From contig SFMO01000146.1 in the NCBI GenBank assembly GCA_004554385.1, forward strand, positions 1 to 8,474: a DNA stretch of 8,474 nucleotides. Direction: 5' to 3'. Each line of letters starts with the position of its first letter. The first letter of the stretch is position 1. Below the pieces are notes generated by a model. That model was given only the letters and a program-made list of their open reading frames with translations, was not told the DNA's origin and did no database searches. The position numbers and the translations under genes were made by a program. Origin of the DNA: Ruminococcus flavefaciens (GTDB taxonomy: Bacteria > Bacillota > Clostridia > Oscillospirales > Ruminococcaceae). Below are positions 1-4,892 of the stretch, one piece after another.

Positions 1-132
1 ACTTACCGCTTTCCGTTCGTGCTATGTTCCCGTGTCAGCTTTCGCCTTTCGGTTAGAACGGCTGTGTCCTGCGCTGTTTTGCAGGGTAGTTCCTTTCTAT
101 TCTACTTTTCTTTATGCCCTTTCCGGGCGCAC
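1..132 (-). mobile_element. 5' end of a group IIA (Ll.LtrB-like) intron, continuing past the left edge
   Basis: Read on the minus strand, the sequence from base 132 begins GTGCGCCCGG, the group II 5' splice-site consensus (GUGYG). It continues with blocks such as CTAACCGAAAGGCGAAAGC (58-40) and ACGGGAACATAGCACG (36-21), which nearly match my recollection of the first 130 nt of the Lactococcus Ll.LtrB intron. The exon just before it ends CACAGC (138-133, IBS1 position), and CACAT lies at the IBS2 position (144-140). Ll.LtrB also interrupts a relaxase gene at this codon. Only domain I start is visible; EBS loops, the intron-encoded reverse transcriptase/maturase and domains V-VI would lie to the left. 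The family match is from memory, not a search. Confidence 0.85.
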
Positions 133-477
133 GCTGTGGATGTGCTCTCTGTCAATGTGAGTAGCGACTACGACTTCGTATTTGTTGAAGGCTTTCTCCG
201 CAAGCTCCACCGCTATCTTGTGTGCGAGTTCAGGCTCAATTTCGTAACCGCTGGGGAAGCTCTGCACCAGATGATAGTAGAGCCGCCCATCAGTTTTGTG
301 GTAAAGATTCTTAGTTGCTGTCATTTCATCGAGAGCAGTCTCGGGCGAGCAGTTGACTCCGGTCACGAAACGCTTGTCCTCTGAGACTGTTTTCTCCTTT
401 CGGCTGACGTATGCGAGGACGTTTTTCATTCCGCCAGCGGTCTGAGTTTTGTTGTTTATAAAATGGATTATGGGCAC
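112..477 (-). CDS. Relaxase / mobilization nuclease, 5' exon interrupted by a group II intron
   Basis: Relaxases nick the transfer origin and lead the strand into the recipient. Residues 1-115 match the N-terminal part of the relaxase/mobilization nuclease domain: a start of the type MPIIHF, then YHLVQSFPSGYEI around 68-80, and the beginning of the metal-binding motif HIDREHIHS at 107-115. The rest of the His motif and its downstream Asn are absent. The true exon is 477-133, ending in phase 0. The last six codons and the TAA (114-112) are read from the intron and would vanish on splicing. The start is GTG at 477, chosen because AGGAGG lies 7 nt upstream (490-485) inside the mobC end; the mobC stop TAG shares one base with this GTG, so translation is probably coupled. 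The full protein depends on intron splicing. Confidence 0.85.
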   Translation of the reverse strand: MPIIHFINNKTQTAGGMKNVLAYVSRKEKTVSEDKRFVTGVNCSPETALDEMTATKNLYHKTDGRLYYHLVQSFPSGYEIEPELAHKIAVELAEKAFNKYEVVVATHIDREHIHSVRPERA

Positions 478-788
478 TATCTTACCTCCTTGGCTATGTC
501 GCAGACGGCTTGTGTGACTGTCTTGTGCTGCTCCACAAGCTCGTCCAGTCTGACAGAGTGCAGCCGTCCTTCGTGTGCCAGCATTGCTATCTGATTGAGG
601 TTCCGACCGATTGCTTTCTGCTGCTTTGCAACTTCATTCAGTCCGTCCGCCACGACGATTTTCTTGTCCATAGCTGACCTGAGAATGAAATCGCTGAGGG
701 ACAGCTTGTGCCGCTGAGCCTTGTTGTGTATCCGCTCATACTCGTCGTCGGTACAGCGGATAGTGATAGTTCGATTGCGTTTTCTCAT
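477..788 (-). CDS. mobC: MobC-like relaxosome accessory protein (ribbon-helix-helix)
   Basis: A 103-residue basic protein. Residues 1-40 (RNRTITIRCTDDEYERIHNK onwards) have the ribbon-helix-helix pattern: a short beta strand, then two helices ending LSLSDFILRSAM. The C-terminal half contains the MobC-type stretch GRNLNQIAMLAHEG (around 61-74) followed by a helical tail. Such proteins bind oriT and help the relaxase reach the nic site. The start is ATG at 788 with AAAGGAG at 804-798, 9 nt upstream. The stop codon overlaps the relaxase GTG by one base, forming a mob operon. The intergenic DNA upstream (821-883) is the natural place for the cognate oriT. Family assignment is confident; partner specificity is inferred from position. 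Confidence 0.85.
   Translation of the reverse strand: MRKRNRTITIRCTDDEYERIHNKAQRHKLSLSDFILRSAMDKKIVVADGLNEVAKQQKAIGRNLNQIAMLAHEGRLHSVRLDELVEQHKTVTQAVCDIAKEVR
485..490 (-). promoter_or_regulatory. Ribosome binding site fixing the GTG start of the relaxase
   Basis: AGGAGG on the minus strand lies inside the last codons of mobC, 7 nt before the GTG at 477. No ATG nearby gives a conserved relaxase N-terminus, so this site decides the start and suggests coupling with mobC. Confidence 0.7.
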
Positions 789-820
789 TGTATCACGCTC
801 CTTTCATTGTACGATTTTTA

Positions 821-883
821 AGAGGGGGTTCGGGGTTCGCCCCGACCAGCAAGCGTTCGGCGGACTGCCGAATGCGATGCTGG
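821..883 (-). other. Candidate oriT: two stacked hairpins upstream of mobC
   Basis: Two adjacent dyads lie just upstream of mobC. The first is CGGGG-TTCG-CCCCG (831-844). The second is a longer imperfect hairpin at 846-883, with arms CCAGC/GCTGG (846-850, 879-883) and GCGTTCGGC/GCCGAATGC (853-861, 867-875, one mismatch) around a 5-nt loop. On the minus strand a tandem CGAACCC repeat and a C-rich stretch follow, then an A-rich stretch leading to mobC. oriT regions of mobilizable elements typically hold dyads next to mobC and the relaxase. I do not recognise a known nic sequence, so this rests on position and structure. A transcription terminator is less likely because there is no T-run directly after the stem on either strand. 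Confidence 0.35.
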
Positions 884-947
884 CATTTCATACTTCCGTC
901 GCCTGTACTGCTCCGTCAGCGGTAGTTTTTCTCCTTATGCCAATGCC

Positions 948-1023
948 GCCCACACTCGCTCCACGTTGCGTGACAACCGCTTTTGTGGGCATAGGTGGGA
1001 TAACTACCCGATTCCTGTATCGG
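948..1023. repeat. Inverted repeats in the spacer between rep and mobC
   Basis: Within the roughly 330-base non-coding spacer between the rep gene and mobC there are a pair GCCCACA (948-954) / TGTGGGC (984-990) and a small hairpin CCGAT-TCCTGT-ATCGG (1008-1023). I see no gene here. Together with the hairpins at 821-883 and repeats at 1048-1105, the spacer looks like a replication and transfer control region. Confidence 0.35.
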
Positions 1024-1047
1024 CGGCAAAAATGGGCGTTTTTGTGC

Positions 1048-1105
1048 GTGACAGTAACTCTGCCGTGACGGTAACTCTACCGACACGGAAACCTACTGAC
1101 ACGCC
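1048..1105. repeat. Iteron-like tandem repeats just downstream of the rep gene
   Basis: Two 17-base units, GTGACAGTAACTCTGCC (1048-1064) and GTGACGGTAACTCTACC (1065-1081), are followed by degenerate units starting GACACGGAAACCTACT (1082) and GACACGCC (1098). The core GTGAC(A/G)GTA recurs inside the rep gene as an inverted pair at 1155-1179. Short tandem repeats beside a rep gene are typical of Rep-binding iterons. Their role here is inferred. Confidence 0.4.
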
Positions 1106-1117
1106 CCGCAGATGAAG

Positions 1118-2161
1118 CTATATAGAGCTTTGCGAACTGTCAGGCAGTGCCTGCGTGACGGTAACATTTCTACCGTCACTACCGACACGCTGACCGTTGT
1201 AGTGAAGAATAATAATACGTCCTTTGTGAACTATTTCATACTTGAAATCAATTCCATACTTGCTGAGTTCGTATCCGTTCTGAACTAAGTCGCGTGTCAC
1301 TCGATTTGGATAAATGACTTCTGTTGTAACTGATTTTAATTCTTCAACCAACTCAGTTGCAGTACCTTCAAAGTGAATTCGCGCCTTGATGAAAAGATAA
1401 ACAGCAGAGAGAACAATATTGTCGCGGCTCTTCTGCGTAGCAGGTTCGTTCTCAACTATCCAGCGCATGACATCGGTATCGAAATGCATTCGCAGTTCAG
1501 TGTATTCAATGTCACGCCCCTGACAATACATAATAGCTTTTCCTGAGCCGCACTTTGTTTCCTTGAGCGCAAAGTTGCCGTCAGTTGCACCGCCGATACC
1601 TGTGCTGCCTGTCATCATATTGAACGGATTACCGTCTTTAGCTTTTCGCATATGATGTATCAGCAGTATGCAGATGTTCAAGTGATATGCAAGCTGTTTG
1701 AGCGCGATCAGTTCAGTATAGTCAGCACCATAACTCGACTCAACATTGCTGCGCACCATTTGCATTACATCGACAACAACTATTTTCAAGTCATCGTGCT
1801 CTTTCTTGAAGCTTTCTATCTGTTCTTCGAGACCTGCACCGATTTTATCAGCAGCAATCGCGAAGTGTAGATTCTCAATCGGTTCGGCGTTCATCTGAAA
1901 CAATCTGCGCTGTAGTCGCTGATAGTTATCTTCCAAACACAAGTACAGCGCAGTTCCTTGAATAGTTTCTCGTCCGAGCACCGAAACTCCTGTTGCAATG
2001 CTGAGACAGATATCCATTGCCAGCCATGACTTGCCTATCTTCTGTGCACCTGCAAGGACGTACAGTCCCTGCGTAAGAAGTCCGTCAATGATGAACTCCT
2101 TCGGTTTGAATACTGTTGTCAGTATTTCTTCTGCGGTTTTCGTCTGTAACATATTACTCAT
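1118..2161 (-). CDS. RepA-like AAA/RecA-fold replicative helicase (AAA_25 type)
   Basis: A 347-residue P-loop ATPase. Visible motifs: Walker A GAQKIGKS (38-45); an acidic strand motif LYLCLED (72-78); Walker B IVVVDVMQM (127-135); a following strand ending ILLIHH (165-170); and the loop GSTGIGGATDG (185-195), typical of RepA/RecA-like hexameric helicases of plasmids and integrative elements. The C-terminal 100 residues look like a winged-helix DNA-binding tail. The likely role is unwinding of the element's origin. The start is ATG at 2161, with AAAGGAGG (2175-2168) 6 nt upstream. The final codons overlap repeats of the type found downstream (1048-1105), so the gene may carry part of its own binding site. 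A 12-bp palindrome lies 22 nt upstream of the start. Whether the element replicates autonomously or uses this only during transfer cannot be told. Confidence 0.8.
   Translation of the reverse strand: MSNMLQTKTAEEILTTVFKPKEFIIDGLLTQGLYVLAGAQKIGKSWLAMDICLSIATGVSVLGRETIQGTALYLCLEDNYQRLQRRLFQMNAEPIENLHFAIAADKIGAGLEEQIESFKKEHDDLKIVVVDVMQMVRSNVESSYGADYTELIALKQLAYHLNICILLIHHMRKAKDGNPFNMMTGSTGIGGATDGNFALKETKCGSGKAIMYCQGRDIEYTELRMHFDTDVMRWIVENEPATQKSRDNIVLSAVYLFIKARIHFEGTATELVEELKSVTTEVIYPNRVTRDLVQNGYELSKYGIDFKYEIVHKGRIIILHYNGQRVGSDGRNVTVTQALPDSSQSSI
1155..1179. repeat. Perfect 9-bp inverted repeat within the 3' end of rep
   Basis: GTGACGGTA (1155-1163), 7-nt loop, TACCGTCAC (1171-1179). The arms match the core of the tandem units at 1048-1081. 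The dyad lies within the last 25 codons of the RepA-like gene, encoding the NVTVT stretch. Confidence 0.5.
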
Positions 2162-2182
2162 AGCATTCCTCCTTTCTCATAA

Positions 2183-2194
2183 TGTTCGCGAACA
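2183..2194. promoter_or_regulatory. Perfect 12-bp palindrome upstream of rep (operator candidate)
   Basis: TGTTCGCGAACA is fully self-complementary and lies 22 nt upstream of the rep ATG, just before its ribosome site. This is a plausible place for autoregulation by a dimeric repressor. No repressor gene is visible in the window. Confidence 0.4.
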
Positions 2195-2262
2195 CAGCCG
2201 ACTGCTTTTTTCGTTACGTGCAACTGCTCGCGCGAACTATTTGTGTGGGCTGTATCGCGCGG

Positions 2263-2287
2263 ATTTTTACTCTCCACAAGTAAAAAT
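2263..2287. repeat. Perfect 9-bp inverted repeat in the rep upstream region
   Basis: ATTTTTACT (2263-2271), 7-nt loop CTCCACA, AGTAAAAAT (2279-2287). It could be the end of the upstream RNA or an operator. On the minus strand it follows GGGA-TACTGC-TCCC and a short T-run, so weak termination here is possible. Confidence 0.4.
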
Positions 2288-2339
2288 GTGGGAGCAGTAT
2301 CCCTATTGCATTTTGGTATGTTTTTGACTATTATTTAAG

Positions 2340-2895
2340 GCTACAGATCACGAACGCATCAGGACATAGTACGTCCCAGCATAGCAGACACACTGTTTTG
2401 AACAGCAGTATCCGCCGCACTATGCCTGACCGAATCAGAAGCCGCCCGACTGCACATCGGACTCATAGACAACCTAAATGCTCGGCTGCCCCGGCACACT
2501 CCCATTGCCTGCGACGGTTTTATCACGCTCGGACTGTGGCTGAGTGTAAGTATCCATTCCCGACTTTCGTCGCTACTTCACATCTGCGCTATGTGAAACC
2601 AGAGATGTTATCGCTCGGCTTTTGCGTCATCGCGCATCTCTGGGCTGGTACGGCTCACCGCCCCACCATCGGAAACAACGTAACTTCTGATTCCATATTC
2701 AATTTTCAAGTTACTTTTTGGTTTTTATTTGTTCATTTCAGGTCACCTCTTTATACAGCCGGTTGTGTAATATATATTCTGCTGTATCATATTACACGGT
2801 TCGAAGAAGAATGAGCAGGGTCTCTAAATCGAACTCTGCTCGTACTTTGTATCTAATTGTAATTGTATATCAAATATATACTATTACTCTTTTCC
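2340..2895 (-). ncRNA. Candidate large structured RNA or long leader of rep
   Basis: A strong minus-strand promoter (2902-2929) should start transcription near 2895, but no convincing gene follows until rep at 2161. The stretch is packed with perfect dyads: arms 2789-2797/2765-2773 (9 bp), 2781-2787/2753-2759 (7 bp, interleaved with the previous pair), 2799-2804/2829-2834 interleaved with 2813-2818/2836-2841, 2680-2686/2708-2714 (7 bp), 2599-2607/2635-2643 (9 bp), 2577-2583/2591-2597 (7 bp, 7-nt loop), and CGAC-GAAA-GTCG at 2572-2561. The last has a GNRA tetraloop only when read on the minus strand, which agrees with the promoter direction. The element CCGAGC recurs three times. The size recalls ornate RNAs such as ROOL or GOLLD, but I recognise no family. 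The 3' end is uncertain, and it could simply be a long rep leader. Confidence 0.45.
2753..2797 (-). promoter_or_regulatory. H-type pseudoknot directly before a ribosome site
   Basis: In RNA order, GUGUAAUAU (2797-2789) pairs with AUAUUACAC (2773-2765). The loop sequence AUACAGC (2787-2781) pairs with GCUGUAU (2759-2753). Both helices are perfect. Two bases later comes AGAGGTGA (2750-2743), 6 nt before a three-codon ORF, ATG AAC AAA TAA (2736-2725). The arrangement resembles translational control elements; the role is inferred. Confidence 0.45.
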
Positions 2896-2901
2896 GATTC
2901 T

Positions 2902-2929
2902 ATTATAACACACTATTTTTATTTGTCAA
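2902..2929 (-). promoter_or_regulatory. Strong sigma-A promoter driving the structured leader/RNA
   Basis: On the minus strand, TTGACA (2929-2924), 16-nt spacer, TATAAT (2907-2902): both hexamers are perfect. The spacer ends GTGTGT, giving an extended -10 (TGT-TATAAT). Predicted start is near 2895. It lies directly after the terminator of the 260-residue gene, so the downstream region has an independent promoter. Confidence 0.75.
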
Positions 2930-2949
2930 GGCCTCCATTTTTATTTTGA

Positions 2950-2984
2950 AACAAAAAGAGCAAAGCATCAATTGTGCTTTGCTC
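2950..2984 (-). terminator. Rho-independent terminator of the 260-residue gene
   Basis: Perfect 10-bp stem GAGCAAAGCA (2984-2975 on the minus strand) with TGCTTTGCTC (2967-2958), 7-nt loop, then TTTTTG. The TGA stop codon of the gene (2970-2968) falls within the loop. Confidence 0.85.
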
Positions 2985-3750
2985 TTGATTTGTAAACATT
3001 ATATTGATTGCGGCATCTTGCGGAACAGAACTCACTGCGTATATCGGTGGCATAGAACAGCTTTCCGCAGTGCTTGCAGGTGCGGAGCGGCTTCTTATCG
3101 TCTGTCACTGCTTTAGCGAATGCGAGGTCGATCATTGCCTTGAGCGAATCATACTCGCACAGCAGGTTCAGCCCATTCCTGTCGTCTATCTTATATGCCA
3201 GGCGAGGAGGTATGAACTCCGGGAGCTTCGATTCTTTGAGCACGAAGCTGTACAGGTATTTGAAATACTTTTTCACCCAGTCAAGCGGTTCGCAGTATCT
3301 ATATTTCCGCAGGAACATCGTTGAATATATCGGACTTCGGTGGTTGAGCCTGAGCTTGCCTTTCTTGTTGACTTTATCAAGTAAGTCGATGTTATCGAGA
3401 GGGAAGAACTTCTTGGCGAACTCGTTAACGTCAACGATACCACTCTCCGTGAAGATGTTATATCGGACGATGACACACTCGTTGCGACCAATGTCAGAGC
3501 CTGCAATATCAGGCATGATACCGAGCAGACCGTATTCGTGTACGAAGTCCAGCACCATTCCATTCTGACCGAGATCGTTCTCTGTCAGGTACTTGCCGAG
3601 ATTTAGTGCGTCGGTCATCATTTCATTTTCGCTGTTTATCGGATCGTACACCGAGCCGTACTCGCATGGAACAATATACTCCGTTCCGTTTATGCTCTGT
3701 ATTTCGTATCTTGTATTCTTATGCCAGTGGCTTACTAATAGATGTTCCAT
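2968..3750 (-). CDS. Protein with C-terminal CxxC...CxxxC zinc-finger-like motif (DUF6076-like)
   Basis: A 260-residue protein of unknown function. The last 40 residues hold four Cys in the pattern C225-x2-C228-x13-C242-x3-C246, followed by RNQYNVYKSR, typical of the short treble-clef-like finger at the C-terminus of many Clostridia accessory proteins; I recall the DUF6076 group but cannot confirm it. The N-terminal 200 residues are mixed alpha/beta with no motif I recognise, no signal peptide and no membrane segment, so it is probably a cytoplasmic nucleic-acid-binding protein. The start is ATG at 3750, with AGGAG (3761-3757) 6 nt upstream. It forms its own unit with a promoter at 3802-3830 and a terminator at 2950-2984. 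Its place beside rep and mob genes suggests element cargo or a regulator. Confidence 0.7.
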   Translation of the reverse strand: MEHLLVSHWHKNTRYEIQSINGTEYIVPCEYGSVYDPINSENEMMTDALNLGKYLTENDLGQNGMVLDFVHEYGLLGIMPDIAGSDIGRNECVIVRYNIFTESGIVDVNEFAKKFFPLDNIDLLDKVNKKGKLRLNHRSPIYSTMFLRKYRYCEPLDWVKKYFKYLYSFVLKESKLPEFIPPRLAYKIDDRNGLNLLCEYDSLKAMIDLAFAKAVTDDKKPLRTCKHCGKLFYATDIRSEFCSARCRNQYNVYKSRAKHN

Positions 3751-3801
3751 ATGATGCTCCTGTAATTATATACACTCTTAATTGTATTACTTGATGATTG
3801 T

Positions 3802-3830
3802 ATTCTAACACACTCTATCACAGTTGTCAA
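3802..3830 (-). promoter_or_regulatory. Sigma-A promoter of the zinc-finger-motif gene
   Basis: On the minus strand, TTGACA (3830-3825), 17-nt spacer ending GTGTGT, TAGAAT (3807-3802). Predicted start is near 3795, leaving a leader of about 45 nt. A second TATAAT lies at 3770-3765 without a clear -35. The GTGTGT before the -10 is the same as in the promoter at 2902-2929. Confidence 0.7.
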
Positions 3831-4075
3831 GGCTAAAAAATAACAGGACGTTACAAATCCTATTTTCAAAAAGTACTATTAGCTTATCCCTGCATATTTG
3901 TAATAACCAATGGAACAGCATCGATCATCTTCCTCTCGCTGTCCCATGACAGTTTTCCGAAAAAAACAGAGACTTGAAATTTCCTCTCGAACCTAAACTA
4001 AATGTGATATTTTTAGATTTGCGGAGATGTAACGGCAGTTTGTAATCGGAAGTATTGAAGTAGTATACACCAAAA
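3831..4075. other. Spacer between element genes and chromosomal genes; probable element end
   Basis: No gene supported here. Seen: short hairpins AGGA-CGTTACAAA-TCCT near 3846 and CTGTC-CCAT-GACAG (3939-3952), a direct repeat TCCTCTCG (3931-3938 and 3982-3989), and on the minus strand a T-run next to TTTCAAGTCTCTG. Several short frames are open but have no ribosome site. Because mobile-element genes end and housekeeping or secreted-protein genes begin across it, the element boundary probably lies here. No att core can be named without the other end. Confidence 0.35.
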
Positions 4076-4100
4076 CGGGGCAGCTTACAAGACTGCCCCG
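4072..4100 (-). terminator. Rho-independent terminator of the secreted repeat protein gene
   Basis: Perfect 8-bp GC-rich stem CGGGGCAG (4100-4093 on the minus strand) with CTGCCCCG (4083-4076), 9-nt loop with a possible inner 3-bp extension, then TTTTGG. It lies 23 nt beyond the TAA at 4124. Confidence 0.8.
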
Positions 4101-4123
4101 CCATTTTATTGACATTTCAATAA

Positions 4124-4780
4124 TTATTCGCCCCAGTTCCATGCAGCGTGGTTCTGCTCATAGGACTTTTTTGCTGTGCTGTAGATGTAACCGGACTTAT
4201 CAGGAGTTGCTTTACCGTCAGTTTCCTGTGCATAGGAAGAACCTCTCTTCTGTCCCTTTGCATATCCGTAATCAGCCTTTGCAGATTCATCGTAAGCACC
4301 GTCTGCCCAAGCACCGCCGCCGACATCGTTATGCTCATAGAAAGCCTCTGCATCTTCCTTTGTGCCGCCTTCGGGGAGTGCGGTGTAGATCTCGTTTCTG
4401 GACTGTGCGTTCTGCTGACCTGCATTAAAGCTGTAATCAGTCTTGTCAGCGGACTTCTCTGTGTCATCTTCGGGAGCGTACTGTGTACCGTTTGCCTTGC
4501 CAGTGTTGAAGCTGAACGCTGTCTTGTCGGCATCATCGGCAGCACCCTCAGCATCGGCATACTGTGCGCCCTTTGCCTGACCTGCAACATAGCTGTAATC
4601 AGTCTTGTCGGTCTGCTCGTCTGTGTCGGCATACTTAGTGCCCTCGATCTGACCAGTGGTGTAGCTGTAGCCTGCCTTGCTCGAAGCTTCGCTCTCAGCG
4701 GCAGAAGCTGCAAATGAACCGCCTGCAACTGTTAAAACCGCCAGTCCTGCTGCCATTGCGATGATCTTCTTGTATTTCAT
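4124..4780 (-). CDS. Secreted protein with six aromatic/glycine repeats
   Basis: A 218-residue exported protein of no family I recognise. Residues 1-28 form a signal peptide: basic MKYKK, hydrophobic core, and AxA before Glu29. The mature part carries a repeated unit of the form (Y/F)x(Y/F)xxGQxxGxxYA at 38-51, 62-75, 89-102, 116-129 (degenerate), 171-184 and 198-211 (degenerate). The linkers are acidic and rich in Asp, Lys, Ala and Thr, often with DKT or DKS just before a unit. A non-repeat block at 130-168 includes VGGGAWADGAY. There is no LPxTG, no dockerin and no lipobox. The start is ATG at 4780 with AGAAAGGA (4797-4790) 9 nt upstream. It follows the dockerin protein gene, ends in a strong terminator, and has a repeat-array promoter like that of its neighbour, which suggests a shared extracellular role. 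Confidence 0.8.
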   Translation of the reverse strand: MKYKKIIAMAAGLAVLTVAGGSFAASAAESEASSKAGYSYTTGQIEGTKYADTDEQTDKTDYSYVAGQAKGAQYADAEGAADDADKTAFSFNTGKANGTQYAPEDDTEKSADKTDYSFNAGQQNAQSRNEIYTALPEGGTKEDAEAFYEHNDVGGGAWADGAYDESAKADYGYAKGQKRGSSYAQETDGKATPDKSGYIYSTAKKSYEQNHAAWNWGE

Positions 4781-4801
4781 AAAATCAAGTCCTTTCTGTT
4801 T

Positions 4802-4818
4802 CAGAGCTGTCTGCTCTG
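4802..4818 (-). repeat. Small hairpin in the leader of the repeat-protein gene
   Basis: CAGAGC-AGACA-GCTCTG on the minus strand: a perfect 6-bp stem lying between the predicted transcription start (near 4829) and the ribosome site (4797-4790). No T-run follows, so it is not a terminator; it may stabilise the leader. Confidence 0.35.
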
Positions 4819-4835
4819 TGTTTTAGTATGGTTTT

Positions 4836-4891
4836 ATTATACTGTGCATCATGGGAATCTGTTAGGAATGAATGTGGAATGTATGTGGAAC
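4836..4891 (-). promoter_or_regulatory. Activator-type promoter: four 11-bp-spaced repeats plus -10 box
   Basis: On the plus strand GGGAAT (4853), AGGAAT (4864), TGGAAT (4875) and TGGAAC (4886) recur at exactly 11-bp period; on the transcribed strand these are ATTCC-type units. The array ends exactly 11 nt upstream of TATAAT (4841-4836), and no -35 hexamer is present at the proper place. This is how OmpR/PhoB-family activators are arranged at pho-box-like promoters. The same layout lies upstream of the dockerin protein gene. Confidence 0.75.
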
Positions 4892-4892
4892 T

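Noticed and set aside
112..477. Calling the relaxase a simple pseudogene or truncated gene.
   Set aside because: The break coincides exactly with a group II intron 5' end at the known insertion codon, so an intron-split gene explains it better.
888..992. 34-codon minus-strand ORF from an ATG at 992 between rep and mobC.
   Set aside because: No ribosome site, and several frames are open in this dyad-rich DNA. It overlaps one of the outer hairpin arms, so it is more likely non-coding.
2369..2587. Minus-strand frame open for about 70 codons within the RNA candidate.
   Set aside because: Composition is rich in Ser/Arg/Ala as expected from chance reading of structured GC-rich DNA, and no start has a ribosome site.
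2398..2814. 138-codon plus-strand ORF.
   Set aside because: No ribosome site and no recognisable domains. It opposes all other transcription and lies over the structured minus-strand RNA candidate.
3879..3947. 22-codon minus-strand ORF starting MGQREEDD in the spacer.
   Set aside because: Too short and without a ribosome site; other frames across the same bases are equally open, so there is no coding evidence.
4148..4717. Long open frames opposite or overlapping the repeat-protein gene (189 codons plus strand, 203 codons minus strand).
   Set aside because: They are shadows of the repetitive secreted-protein gene, whose signal peptide and ribosome site identify the true frame.
4853..4891. 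CRISPR-like reading of the short regular repeats.
   Set aside because: Units are 6 bp with 5-bp gaps, far too short, and tied to a -10 box; a regulator-binding array fits.
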